Source: an uncultured Kordiimonas sp.
Lineage (GTDB): Bacteria; Pseudomonadota; Alphaproteobacteria; Sphingomonadales; Kordiimonadaceae
Length of the DNA stretch: 64,000 nucleotides
Assembly (NCBI GenBank): GCA_947492375.1
Contig: CANLMI010000001.1
Span: 186,001 to 250,000 of the forward strand
Direction of reading: 5' to 3'
Under the pieces are notes generated by a model. The model did not search any database. It saw nothing but the letters and a program-made list of their open reading frames with translations, and was not told the origin of the DNA. Made by a program: the position numbers and the translations under genes. Below are positions 26,343 through 34,692 of the stretch, piece by piece; the first letter of the stretch is position 1; the number at the start of each line of letters is the position of its first letter.

Positions 26343-26534
26343 TCAATCAGGGCCGCCGTCTGAACCATTTATCGAACCATCTGGTTCAATTGAGATTTCT
26401 CCCGTAATTGTACTAGTGCCGATAGAACATCCGGGAGCACGAATTCCTCCAGATACAATATTCGCCTCTTCCATCGAAAGCTCGCGAGCCTTAAGGCGGC
26501 CCAGTGCGCGTACGGGTGTTTTTACTTCACTCAT
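26343..26534 (-). CDS. Graspetide-type precursor peptide
   Basis: This 63-residue peptide has two parts. The leader (1-30) is MSEVKTPVRALGRLK followed by ARELSMEEANIVSGG; the ending LSxEEAxxVSGG is the double-glycine leader pattern of many ribosomal peptides. The core (31-63) holds GTSTITGEISIEPDGS in its middle: Ser/Thr at 38, 40, 41, 42, 44 and 48 as possible nucleophiles and Glu46, Glu50, Asp52, Asp59 and Asp63 as acceptors, with one Cys (36) and no Lys, so only ester rings are possible if modified by the neighbouring ATP-grasp enzyme. AAGGAG lies 9 nt before the ATG at 26534, which fixes the start; the frame is open further upstream but without a start signal. The microviridin PFFARFL leader motif is absent. 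Precursor identity rests on the neighbour and composition. Confidence 0.8.
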   Translation of the reverse strand: MSEVKTPVRALGRLKARELSMEEANIVSGGIRAPGCSIGTSTITGEISIEPDGSINGSDGGPD

Positions 26535-26600
26535 TAGACTATACTCCTTAATATTACATATATTAAACTTAATGGTGTGACGGCAATCGATGTAAATTTT

Positions 26601-26606
26601 ATTATA
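26601..26606 (-). promoter_or_regulatory. Candidate -10 box of the graspetide operon
   Basis: The minus strand reads TATAAT here, a perfect match to the sigma-70 -10 consensus, 67-72 bp before the precursor start codon, giving a leader RNA of about 60 bases. The -35 position falls within the 20-bp palindrome just upstream and does not itself match TTGACA well. Confidence 0.5.
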
Positions 26607-26615
26607 CAACAATAA

Positions 26616-26635
26616 GTCGTCAATTAATTGACGAC
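26616..26635. promoter_or_regulatory. Perfect 20-bp palindrome overlapping the graspetide promoter
   Basis: GTCGTCAATTAATTGACGAC is identical to its own reverse complement. It sits just upstream of the TATAAT box and covers the expected -35 region, where a dimeric regulator could block or recruit RNA polymerase. No regulator gene is adjacent, so the factor is unknown. Confidence 0.65.
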
Positions 26636-26652
26636 ATACCCTCATGAATACC

Positions 26653-26682
26653 GCATTAAAAACTTTATAGTGTTTTTAATGC
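26653..26682. repeat. 11-bp hairpin upstream of the graspetide promoter
   Basis: GCATTAAAAAC (26653-26663) and GTTTTTAATGC (26672-26682) pair perfectly around an 8-base loop. It lies between the palindrome and the moaB terminator; a second regulator site or a remnant terminator are both possible. Confidence 0.5.
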
Positions 26683-26740
26683 TATTTAAGATGTGTGGTA
26701 AATGAATGTGATAAGGGGGGATGTTCGTTGTAAAAACTAA

Positions 26741-26768
26741 AAAACCTGCCAATTGCCCGGCAGGTTTT
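26741..26768 (-). terminator. Intrinsic terminator of moaB
   Basis: AAAACCTGCC (26741-26750) pairs with GGCAGGTTTT (26759-26768) around an 8-base loop. Both flanks are A/T runs, so it can stop transcription in either direction. It lies 30 bp beyond the moaB stop codon and insulates the graspetide operon from upstream genes. Confidence 0.85.
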
Positions 26769-26797
26769 TATCAATAAGATGCTGTTTTCAAGCCTGA

Positions 26798-27328
26798 TTA
26801 CACTTCTTTAAATCTAGGCATCAATTCTACAAAGTTGCACGGGCGAAAACGGTTATCCAACTGTGTAACAAGAATTTTATCCCAGCCATCTTTAACAGCG
26901 CCGGTAGAGCCCGGTAGAGCGAACATCAAGGTGCCACCAGATAAGCCGCCTGTGCAACGGCTTTGAATTGTGCTGGTGCCTATCAGGTCATATGATAGCA
27001 TTCTAAAGAGCTCGCCAAAACCGGGAATAGCTTTGTCATATAACGCTTCAAAACATTCAGGTGTTACATCCCGGCCCGTTATGCCTGTACCACCTGTGGA
27101 GATGATGACATCAACGCCTTCATCTGCAATCCATGCTTTTAACTGTGCTGTAATTGGTGGTTTGTCATCTTTTACAATTTTCCGTACTGCCACATTATGC
27201 CCTGCATTCTCTATGCGAGCGGCAAGGGTATCACCTGATTTGTCATCAGCTTCAGTTCGGGTATCTGAAATGGTCATCACAGCAATATTGACCGGAATAA
27301 AAGGGCGGGTTTCATCAATCTTCGGCAC
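26798..27328 (-). CDS. moaB: Molybdenum cofactor biosynthesis protein MoaB/MogA family
   Basis: The protein (176 residues) adenylylates molybdopterin before metal insertion, or is the MoaB relative of the adenylyltransferase MogA. It has the MoCF-binding domain with [16 protein letters not shown] (76-91), a family signature, and [19 protein letters not shown], where the GTP/MPT-binding SGG and PGS are retained. The gene overlaps the end of the lytic transglycosylase gene upstream by 14 bp. The product would serve the molybdenum-dependent xanthine dehydrogenase encoded later in the window, although other molybdoenzymes may exist elsewhere. Confidence 0.92.
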   Translation of the reverse strand: MPKIDETRPFIPVNIAVMTISDTRTEADDKSGDTLAARIENAGHNVAVRKIVKDDKPPITAQLKAWIADEGVDVIISTGGTGITGRDVTPECFEALYDKAIPGFGELFRMLSYDLIGTSTIQSRCTGGLSGGTLMFALPGSTGAVKDGWDKILVTQLDNRFRPCNFVELMPRFKEV

Positions 27329-29144
27329 GGGAAATTGTCCTATTCAAGGCTACTCGGTTAAGGCTTGTGATACTACGTTCGGTCTCATCAGTGTCTAGCG
27401 ATGCAATTTGGGGCCATTTACCTGATGCAACCGCATCTAAACTTGGTACTGGCTGGCCGAGGCGCATCCGGTAATGCCATAAATTGGAAGCTACACGTTC
27501 GATGAAATTCCGAGTTTCGTAAAAGCCAATGGACTCGATAAATAAAAGTGGGTCTTTTTGGTATTCAACGCTTTTCTGCCAGCCGATTAAGCTGCCGGGG
27601 CCTGCATTATAGGCTGCAAGCGTCAAGAAAAGGTCGTTTCCAATGTAATCTTCATTGGTGAGTTGCTCTACGTAAACTTGCCCAAGTGCCATATTGAACT
27701 GGGGCTCAGAAAGCCTGTGTTGATTTTGGCGCAGGACTTTATTTCGGCGAGAAATAAAACGAGCAGTCGCAGGCATTAATTGCATCAACCCTCCGGCGCC
27801 GACATGGCTTTTGGCCCGGCTGATAAAATCGCTTTCTTGGCGCATAACTGCAAAAATAAAAGCGCGGTCAACCCTGAAGCCATCAGCAGGCGCCCAGTCT
27901 GGCAGGGGGTACATTACTGACTTGGGGGCAATTTTTGATGTTGGTCCGGTGCGTGCCAAGCGCATCTGAAGCGCCGGTAAGTTCATATGAGCAGATAGTG
28001 CCATTGCATCCTTTTGGACGCTGGCCCCTTCACGCCCCCAAAGTAAACGCAGTTCTTCGTCCGCTAAATCACCGCGCCCCAGTTCAGCGAGGGCAATTGC
28101 ACGGCGTGTTGCAGGATAACGCATAAGATTATCCATGGCACCCTGGTCAAGAAGAGGTAGCTCCCAGCTCAGGTCAGGTTTGATGCCTAATTGGCGCATC
28201 GCGATCATGCCATAGAAGGTGTTACTGTATGTGCTTGCACTTTTAAGGTGACTTTCACCGTCATCAAAACGGCCAAGGCGATAGGCAGCGCGGCTGGCCC
28301 AGAAATGCCCGGCAGACACAAGCCAGTCACTGGCACGGCTGGACCTGCTTAAAATATCAAAATGATCGAAAGCTGCATTGATTGCACCTGTGCGCCACGC
28401 GGCAAGGCCTGCTATCCAATCACCTTGTGGCTCAACTTCGCGCCCCAGTTCAGCGGCAATCTCACCAAAACGGCGGGCTTTAAAATCATTGCCTTTATAA
28501 TAATAGCTGGCAGCAACACGCTCTAACGCCTCTGCTTTTTCCCAGTCGGCTAATAAACCGTGCTTATCCATTGCCCAATACCGCTTTTCTGCGCGGTCAG
28601 GGGTGCCACTTCTTATATATTTGCGGATATTGGCTTTGAATTTGGTAACCGCCTTGCGCTCGGTACTATCTCTGCGAGGGGCAGGAGGTTTAGGCTTTGC
28701 TGTTTGACCTGTTACGCCCGGATAGCGCGTTGCAGCCGGTCTTTTGGGGGCTTTGGCTCGGCCTTGGCGTTTACGCGCTAACCTGTATATACGCCAGGCA
28801 CTGGGGTGATCTGCATAGTTTTTTAACCAGCCCGATAATTCACTATATTTGCTGCGATAACTTTTGGGGTGCATGTAACGTTGAAACTGAACGTGTCCCA
28901 TCAGTAAATCATCATCGAGGGATTTAATTAGCTTATCAGCTTCTTTCCAGCGCCCTTGCGTTTGTAAGTCAAAGATGCGCTGGTAACGGGTTATATCTTT
29001 ATCGCTCAGTACGTGCGGAACGCTAATGCTCTGTGCTATTGTAGCATCAGATTGGTCGCTGGCCTCGGCGTTTTTGATTATAATGCTTGGTGCTGTACCA
29101 AGTGCTAGTAGAAGTAAGATGAATATTTTAAATCTAGGACTCAT
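27315..29144 (-). CDS. slt: Soluble lytic murein transglycosylase (Slt family)
   Basis: This periplasmic enzyme cleaves peptidoglycan glycan strands, forming 1,6-anhydro ends. A signal peptide (about 1-29) leads to a long superhelical alpha domain and a C-terminal SLT catalytic domain: AVMRQESDF with catalytic Glu437, [12 protein letters not shown], and AAYNAGPG. The 609-residue length is in the Slt70 range. The gene overlaps moaB by 14 bp and begins four bases after the uracil-DNA glycosylase stop codon, so udg-slt-moaB form one transcription unit, an order I recognise from other alphaproteobacteria. Confidence 0.93.
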   Translation of the reverse strand: MSPRFKIFILLLLALGTAPSIIIKNAEASDQSDATIAQSISVPHVLSDKDITRYQRIFDLQTQGRWKEADKLIKSLDDDLLMGHVQFQRYMHPKSYRSKYSELSGWLKNYADHPSAWRIYRLARKRQGRAKAPKRPAATRYPGVTGQTAKPKPPAPRRDSTERKAVTKFKANIRKYIRSGTPDRAEKRYWAMDKHGLLADWEKAEALERVAASYYYKGNDFKARRFGEIAAELGREVEPQGDWIAGLAAWRTGAINAAFDHFDILSRSSRASDWLVSAGHFWASRAAYRLGRFDDGESHLKSASTYSNTFYGMIAMRQLGIKPDLSWELPLLDQGAMDNLMRYPATRRAIALAELGRGDLADEELRLLWGREGASVQKDAMALSAHMNLPALQMRLARTGPTSKIAPKSVMYPLPDWAPADGFRVDRAFIFAVMRQESDFISRAKSHVGAGGLMQLMPATARFISRRNKVLRQNQHRLSEPQFNMALGQVYVEQLTNEDYIGNDLFLTLAAYNAGPGSLIGWQKSVEYQKDPLLFIESIGFYETRNFIERVASNLWHYRMRLGQPVPSLDAVASGKWPQIASLDTDETERSITSLNRVALNRTISRAED

Positions 29145-29148
29145 AACA

Positions 29149-30021
29149 TTAACTATTGCTCGCCAGTTTGTCTTTGATGCTCAAAAGATCGCGCCATGCC
29201 ATGCCTTTTTGTGCAGGTTGTTTTAGCAAATATGCTGGATGATATGTCGGTATTGCGGCATATTTCTGGCCGGAAAAAGTAAGGTCGCGCCATTTTCCGC
29301 GAATACGTGTAATTCCATCGTCAACATCCAGAAGTGACTTAGCCGCGACCCCGCCCAGCATCAAGATTACCTTTGGTTCAGCCAGTTCAATATGGCGTTT
29401 TATGAAGGGAAGACACATTGCTATAATTGATTGGTCCGGGGTGCGGTTTCCAAGTGGCCGCCACGGAACAATGTTACTGATATAGGTGTTGGTTTGACGC
29501 GACCTGCCAATGGCAGCGAGCATTTTATCGAGCAATTGGCCTGATACCCCAACAAAAGGTTTTCCTGCCTGATCCTCTTCTGCGCCCGGGGCTTCACCAA
29601 TAACCATAAGTTCTGAGCCTGCGATACCATCCGCGAATACAGTATTTTTTGCTGATCGCTTTAAAAGTCCACCGTCGAACGCTTCCATAGCAGATTTTAA
29701 TTCTTCCAGCGTGCTTGCCGCTGCTGCAATTGTTGCAGCTGCTTCAAAGCCGGCGCCGTTTGTCGGGCTAACGGGGCGCGGTGTTACAGGGCGCGGCGCA
29801 GAAGAATGTGGCCCCGCATTCAATTGGGAATTTGCCTGTTGATTCGGTCTTTGATTGATTGATTTTACGGTATTTGGGGCTGTAGCAGCTTCAAATCGAT
29901 TGACAGGTTCGTCGCCAATTGCTTCATCTGCGCCGGCTGCAATTAACCAGTCCAGCATATTTAAATCATCAATTTGTTCAGGCGCTTCTATCATTTGCAA
30001 CACTTGTACTGTATTAATCAA
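29149..30021 (-). CDS. Uracil-DNA glycosylase, family 4-like, without the iron-sulfur cysteines
   Basis: The enzyme removes uracil from DNA. The 290-residue protein has an N-terminal low-complexity linker (about 40-105) and then the UDG fold with motif A GEAPGAEED (142-150) and KPFVGVSGQLLD, and motif B HPAYLL (261-266). In Fe-S family 4 enzymes four Cys bind a cluster. Here the CxxC positions read Phe115 and Gly118 (FDGGLLKRS), the third position is Trp187 (NIVPWRP) and only Cys203 (IAMCLPF) remains. I therefore expect no cluster. I recall iron-sulfur-free relatives from Bradyrhizobium. The first few ATG codons are equally possible starts; the frame from 30021 is used. Confidence 0.88.
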   Translation of the reverse strand: MINTVQVLQMIEAPEQIDDLNMLDWLIAAGADEAIGDEPVNRFEAATAPNTVKSINQRPNQQANSQLNAGPHSSAPRPVTPRPVSPTNGAGFEAAATIAAAASTLEELKSAMEAFDGGLLKRSAKNTVFADGIAGSELMVIGEAPGAEEDQAGKPFVGVSGQLLDKMLAAIGRSRQTNTYISNIVPWRPLGNRTPDQSIIAMCLPFIKRHIELAEPKVILMLGGVAAKSLLDVDDGITRIRGKWRDLTFSGQKYAAIPTYHPAYLLKQPAQKGMAWRDLLSIKDKLASNS

Positions 30022-30158
30022 AGCTATGTTAGTCTAAAAAAACGTAGCGGCAGTTTTAAGACATAATCATACCCTGAAAACCTTTATGCATGGTTTACAA
30101 GGCAATTCAAACTAATCTTGATCAACGGCATGTCAGAAACAATTTAGATGCTAGCTTG

Positions 30159-30175
30159 TTTAACGCTAACGTAAA
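30159..30175 (+). promoter_or_regulatory. Possible regulator site ahead of the ETF-QO gene
   Basis: TTTAACGCTAACGTAAA is an imperfect dyad. Its right half resembles the ACGTAAA half-site I recall for LiuR-type regulators of branched-chain amino acid and acyl-CoA catabolism, which often control ETF-QO genes. It lies 130 bp before the start codon. The assignment is weak. Confidence 0.2.
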
Positions 30176-30305
30176 TTTGACTTCAACCGTTTGACGTCAC
30201 GGTATGAAACGGGCATAAAAGCTATTAATGCGAATACTTTAAGGTAGAATGCTATATCTGCACTTGAAGAGCGAATGTTAAAAATACAATATTGAGGAGC
30301 GCTTA

Positions 30306-31967
30306 ATGGAACGCGAATCTATGGAATTCGATGTAGTTATTGTGGGTGGTGGGCCTGCTGGCTTGTCTGCTGCGATACGCTTGATGCAAATGGCACAGGA
30401 AAAAGATCAGGAATTGATGGTCTGTGTTATTGAAAAGGGTTCCGAGGTTGGCGCGCATATCCTCTCTGGTGCTGTGGTTGACCCAATTGCACTGAATGAA
30501 TTAATACCTGACTGGAAAGAAAAAGGCGCGCCTTTAAATACGCCGGTTACTCATAATCATCATTGGGTACTCTCTGAAACGGGCAAAACGGAAGTGCCTC
30601 ATTTCCTGTTGCCCCCAATACTATCGAATAAGGGAATGTATACCTTGTCGCTTGGTAATTTGACACGCTGGCTTGGTGAGCAGGCCGAAGCATTAGGCGT
30701 TGAGGTGTATCCAGGTTTTGCTGGTGCTGAAGTTCTTTATCATAAGGATGGCCGTGTTAAGGGTGTTGCAACTGGCGATATGGGCATTGGCCGCGATGGC
30801 GAGCAAAAGGGTGGTTACACGCCGGGCATGGAATTACATGGTAAATACACGCTCTTTGCCGAAGGATGCCGTGGTTCCCTGACAAAAGAACTTGAAGCCA
30901 AGTTTGACCTGCGCGCTGATAGTGAGCCACAAGTATATGGAATTGGTATTAAAGAGCTATGGGATATTGACCCTGAAAAACATGTACCGGGTACAGTTAT
31001 TCACTCGCAAGGTTGGCCAATTGATGATGCTAAAGGTGGTGGCTTCATATATCATCAGGAAAACAATCAGATTGCCATTGGTTTTGTTGTTAACTTAAAT
31101 TACAAAAACCCTCATCTTTCCCCTTTTGATGAAATGCAAAGATGGAAAACCCATCCTGCGATTAAACCATTACTCGAAGGTGGGCGCCGCGTAGCATATG
31201 GTGCCCGTGCAATCAACCAAGGTGGATTACAATCAGTACCAAAGTTATCGTTTCCGGGTGGCGCAGTGATAGGTTGCGCAGCAGGTTTTGTTAATGTGCC
31301 GCGAATTAAAGGAAGCCATAATGCGATGAAATCAGGCATGTTAGCCGCAGAAGCAGCTTTTGATAAAATCATTGCGGGTTCTGAAGGTGCTGAAGAGCTT
31401 ACTGCATACGGTGATGCCTTTGAAAAGAGCTGGATATACAAAGATTTGCACAAAGTAAGGAATTTTGGACCTTCATGGTCGAAGTTTGGCAATACAATGG
31501 GTACTTTAATTAGTGGCTTCGAAATGTGGGTACAATCATTAGGCTTAGGCTTCCTCATGCCTTGGACTATGAAACATACTGGTCCGGATAATGCTGCAAC
31601 AGGAAAAGCCAGTGAATATGAGCCAATCGATTACCCGAAACCGGATGGTGTACTTACATTTGACAAGTTGTCGAGTGTGTTTTTATCGAATACCAATCAC
31701 GAAGAAGATCAGCCTATCCACCTGACACTTAAGGATGACAGTATTCCTGTGGCGGTAAATCTTAAAGATTATGACGGCCCGGAGCAGCGCTTTTGCCCAG
31801 CCGGTGTTTACGAGTATGTTGAAGATGAAGGGGCGACGGAAAAACGCTTGCAAATCAATGCTCAAAACTGTGTGCATTGCAAAACCTGCGATATTAAGGA
31901 TATAACCCAGAATATTAACTGGGTAGTTCCCGAGGGCGGAGGAGGCCCGAACTATCCTAATATGTAG
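30306..31967 (+). CDS. Electron transfer flavoprotein-ubiquinone oxidoreductase
   Basis: This membrane-associated enzyme passes electrons from ETF, reduced by acyl-CoA and amino-acid dehydrogenases, to ubiquinone. The 553-residue protein has an N-terminal FAD-binding motif VVIVGGGPAGLSAAIR (10-25), a central ubiquinone-binding part, and a C-terminal 4Fe-4S site: FCPAGVYEY and QNCVHCKTCDIKD give the four cysteines. The end GGGGPNYPNM is the family's usual tail. GGAG precedes the ATG at 30306. The next gene, a TPR lipoprotein, follows after 29 bp. Confidence 0.96.
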   Translation: MERESMEFDVVIVGGGPAGLSAAIRLMQMAQEKDQELMVCVIEKGSEVGAHILSGAVVDPIALNELIPDWKEKGAPLNTPVTHNHHWVLSETGKTEVPHFLLPPILSNKGMYTLSLGNLTRWLGEQAEALGVEVYPGFAGAEVLYHKDGRVKGVATGDMGIGRDGEQKGGYTPGMELHGKYTLFAEGCRGSLTKELEAKFDLRADSEPQVYGIGIKELWDIDPEKHVPGTVIHSQGWPIDDAKGGGFIYHQENNQIAIGFVVNLNYKNPHLSPFDEMQRWKTHPAIKPLLEGGRRVAYGARAINQGGLQSVPKLSFPGGAVIGCAAGFVNVPRIKGSHNAMKSGMLAAEAAFDKIIAGSEGAEELTAYGDAFEKSWIYKDLHKVRNFGPSWSKFGNTMGTLISGFEMWVQSLGLGFLMPWTMKHTGPDNAATGKASEYEPIDYPKPDGVLTFDKLSSVFLSNTNHEEDQPIHLTLKDDSIPVAVNLKDYDGPEQRFCPAGVYEYVEDEGATEKRLQINAQNCVHCKTCDIKDITQNINWVVPEGGGGPNYPNM

Positions 31968-31996
31968 AGTAAGAGTATATAGAAAGCACTCCGTGA

Positions 31997-33781
31997 ATGG
32001 CATTTGACCGGAAAAAAATATTAAAAGCACGCTCAATTTTATCATTGGGCGTGTTGTCTATTATGGTTGGGGCATGTGCCACAGAAAAAAATGGTCCAAT
32101 CAAGCCTTATATTGGCGATAAGGCTGGTCTGCCTGTTACTGGGTCGTGGTATAGCGAATTTAAATCTGACGCCAATATCGATATCAATCATTACAGCGCC
32201 TTTCTTGCTGCAACGCTGGCACAACAAAATGATCAGCAATCCAATGCTGCCGAGTATTTTCTGGATGCCTTTAAGGGCGCACCGGCAAGTGGATTTATCG
32301 GCGACCGTGCTTTTTCCCAGTTACTATTTGCAGGGCGAATGGATGAAGCCGCTGACGTGGCAGGTGATATCATCGATTTGCCGGGATATGAAGCGGATGA
32401 TTTAATCAAGTTAACACATATCCTTCAGGCTTTTAAAAAGCGAGACTGGAAAGAAGCCCATAATCGGTTAGATACGGACCTTTCAACTGGCTTTGGTTTC
32501 CTTTTGAAACCTCTTCTTATTGCTTGGTCTTATGCAGGTCAGCGTGATTTTGAGAATGTGAAAAATACGTTGGCGCCGTTAAAAGCCAATACACAACTTA
32601 GAAGTATTGCGATAGAGCATGAAGCCTTTATCCTTGATTATATGGGGCGTGATGAGGCCGCTGAAGAACGGTATCAACAATTGATAACATCGTCTGACCT
32701 GTCTTCAGTTTATCCCATAACCGCTTATGCCAAGATGATATTTGAGGGCGGGGACAAGGTTAAAGCCCGTAGCATTTTTACAGAACAGATCAAGCGTTTT
32801 GGTAGTGCCCCTGTTTTGGTGCAACAAAGTGCAAGAATAATGCAGGGTAAGGGGTTGCTTCAGGATCCGGCTACACCTGATGGTGCTATGGGCCTTGTAT
32901 TTACAAGGTTAGCCCGTGAGTTTACACAAGCACAATCCCGCCGTGCAGCGGTAATATATCTGCGCCTTGCCTCTTACATGACCCCTGAAGAGCCCTCTTT
33001 GTATATTACGCTCGGTAGTCTTTTTGAACAGCTTCAAAACCCCAAAAGTGCAGCGGAAATATATGCTGCCATTTCCGGCCCTACGGTCTTTTCACGTGCA
33101 GCACGTGGTTTGAGGGCATCTGCTCTTGATCGTGCAGGGGAAACTGATCAGGCAATTTCATTGATTAACATGTTGTTGAAAGAACAGCCAAATAACCGCC
33201 AGTTAAAAATACAGTTGGGCGATATTGCAAGACGGCAAGGTGATTTTACTGCTGCTGTCCAGCATTATAGCGATATCATTGATTCACTGAAAACCTCGGC
33301 CAAGTCTGATTGGGTGTTATATTTGGCTCGTGCCATAAGCTATCAGCAATTAAATGATTGGGATAATGCAGAAGCAGATATGCGATTTGCTTTAAAACTG
33401 GACCCTGGCCAGCCGGATATTTTGAACAACCTTGGATATTCCTGGATTGAACGCGGTGAGAACATCACTGAGGCCAAGGCTATGATTGAAAAGGCTGTTC
33501 TGGCGCGCCCGAATGATGGCCAGATTACTGACAGCCTCGGTTGGGTACACTATTTAACGGGTGATTATACGCGGGCAGTGGTGGAATTGGAAAAAGCTGT
33601 AAAACTGGCCCCCACGGACGCAACCATTAGCGATCACCTCGGTGATGCGTATTGGCGTGTAGGAAGGCGTGTTGAGGCACGGTTTCAATGGCGACATGCG
33701 CTTGATAACGGCCCGGATGAGGACAAGTTACCTATGATCGAAGACAAACTTGCGTTCGGTCTTGGCACTGGTCAGCTGTAA
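31997..33781 (+). CDS. TPR-repeat lipoprotein
   Basis: The 594-residue protein has a lipoprotein signal peptide ending at the lipobox VGAC (Cys27), so it is attached to a membrane facing the periplasm. Nearly all the rest is tetratricopeptide repeats; the last ones (residues ~430-580) are clear, with LDPGQPDILNNLGYSWIERG and LAPTDATISDHLGDAYWRVG in successive 34-residue units. It should act as a binding scaffold. The start codon has no strong ribosome site. It stands between the ETF-QO gene and ispE, an order known from other alphaproteobacteria, but no function has been tied to that position that I know of. Confidence 0.87.
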   Translation: MAFDRKKILKARSILSLGVLSIMVGACATEKNGPIKPYIGDKAGLPVTGSWYSEFKSDANIDINHYSAFLAATLAQQNDQQSNAAEYFLDAFKGAPASGFIGDRAFSQLLFAGRMDEAADVAGDIIDLPGYEADDLIKLTHILQAFKKRDWKEAHNRLDTDLSTGFGFLLKPLLIAWSYAGQRDFENVKNTLAPLKANTQLRSIAIEHEAFILDYMGRDEAAEERYQQLITSSDLSSVYPITAYAKMIFEGGDKVKARSIFTEQIKRFGSAPVLVQQSARIMQGKGLLQDPATPDGAMGLVFTRLAREFTQAQSRRAAVIYLRLASYMTPEEPSLYITLGSLFEQLQNPKSAAEIYAAISGPTVFSRAARGLRASALDRAGETDQAISLINMLLKEQPNNRQLKIQLGDIARRQGDFTAAVQHYSDIIDSLKTSAKSDWVLYLARAISYQQLNDWDNAEADMRFALKLDPGQPDILNNLGYSWIERGENITEAKAMIEKAVLARPNDGQITDSLGWVHYLTGDYTRAVVELEKAVKLAPTDATISDHLGDAYWRVGRRVEARFQWRHALDNGPDEDKLPMIEDKLAFGLGTGQL

Positions 33782-33800
33782 GAAACGGTTTTTGAAGGCA

Positions 33801-34670
33801 ATGGTCTATTCTGATCAACTTGAAATCATAGCCCCTGCCAAGATTAATTTATTTCTGCATGTGGTTGGTAAGCGCCGTGATGGCTACCATTTGCTTGAGA
33901 GTGTCTTTGCTTTTACAGAAACGGGAGACCGTGTTTTTGTAAAACCTGCCTCGCAGTTTGAGTTTTCAATTACTGGGCCTTTTGCGAGCAAGTTATCGGT
34001 GGATGGTGATAATCTTGTTAAACAAGCAGCGCAATCATTGGCGGGTACTGCCAATCGTTCGCTTGATGTTGCCATTACACTTGAGAAGAACTTACCGATA
34101 GCTTCGGGCATTGGTGGTGGCTCGGCAGATGCGGCTGCTACTCTTAAGCTTTTGGCTGATTTCTGGAATTTGAACTGGGATACCAAGCGGCTTGAAACGC
34201 CCGCGCTTAAACTGGGTGCTGATGTGCCTGCTTGCTTGTATGATCAACCAGTTTTAGTGCGCGGAATTGGTGACGATATCGATAGCTCTATAACCTACAA
34301 GGGGCCACGTTATATCCTGTTGATTAATCCTTTAATATCGGTTTCAACACCAGCTGTTTTTAGTAAATTTGCTGAAACGGGAACTTATGCAGCAACAGCA
34401 GGCGAGGGCACTTATAGGCAGATAACAGATACAGTGTTAGGGCAGTCAAGCAATAGCCTTGAAGCGAGTGCACAAATGCTTTGTCCTGAAATCAAGACGG
34501 TTCTTGCTTGCTTGCATAAAATGGCCGGAGCCAAGTTTGTGCGCATGGCAGGGAGTGGGGCCACTTGTTTCGCTATGTTCAATGATGAAGCTTCTTGCCA
34601 TAAAGCGCTCTCTATCGTGCAAAAGCAGCGCCCTGAATGGTGGTCTAAGGCTGACAAGATTAGGGTTTAG
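33801..34670 (+). CDS. ispE: 4-diphosphocytidyl-2-C-methyl-D-erythritol kinase
   Basis: This GHMP kinase phosphorylates CDP-methylerythritol in the MEP pathway of isoprenoid synthesis. The 289-residue protein opens with APAKINLFLHVVGKRRDGYH (11-30), the IspE signature with the catalytic Lys14 region, and carries the ATP-binding loop ASGIGGGSADAAATL (101-115). The catalytic Asp lies in LGADVPACLY. I use the ATG at 33801 because family members begin just before the APAKINL motif; the earlier in-frame start at 33750 would overlap the TPR gene. The gene converges with the epimerase gene, 22 bp apart. Confidence 0.95.
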   Translation: MVYSDQLEIIAPAKINLFLHVVGKRRDGYHLLESVFAFTETGDRVFVKPASQFEFSITGPFASKLSVDGDNLVKQAAQSLAGTANRSLDVAITLEKNLPIASGIGGGSADAAATLKLLADFWNLNWDTKRLETPALKLGADVPACLYDQPVLVRGIGDDIDSSITYKGPRYILLINPLISVSTPAVFSKFAETGTYAATAGEGTYRQITDTVLGQSSNSLEASAQMLCPEIKTVLACLHKMAGAKFVRMAGSGATCFAMFNDEASCHKALSIVQKQRPEWWSKADKIRV

Positions 34671-34692
34671 CATTGCCTGTTACTGGGCGCCT

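Noticed and set aside
26338-26580. Plus-strand frame of 80 codons over the precursor gene
   Set aside because: It is the antisense of the precursor and has no ribosome site; the minus-strand frame has AAGGAG and the peptide logic.
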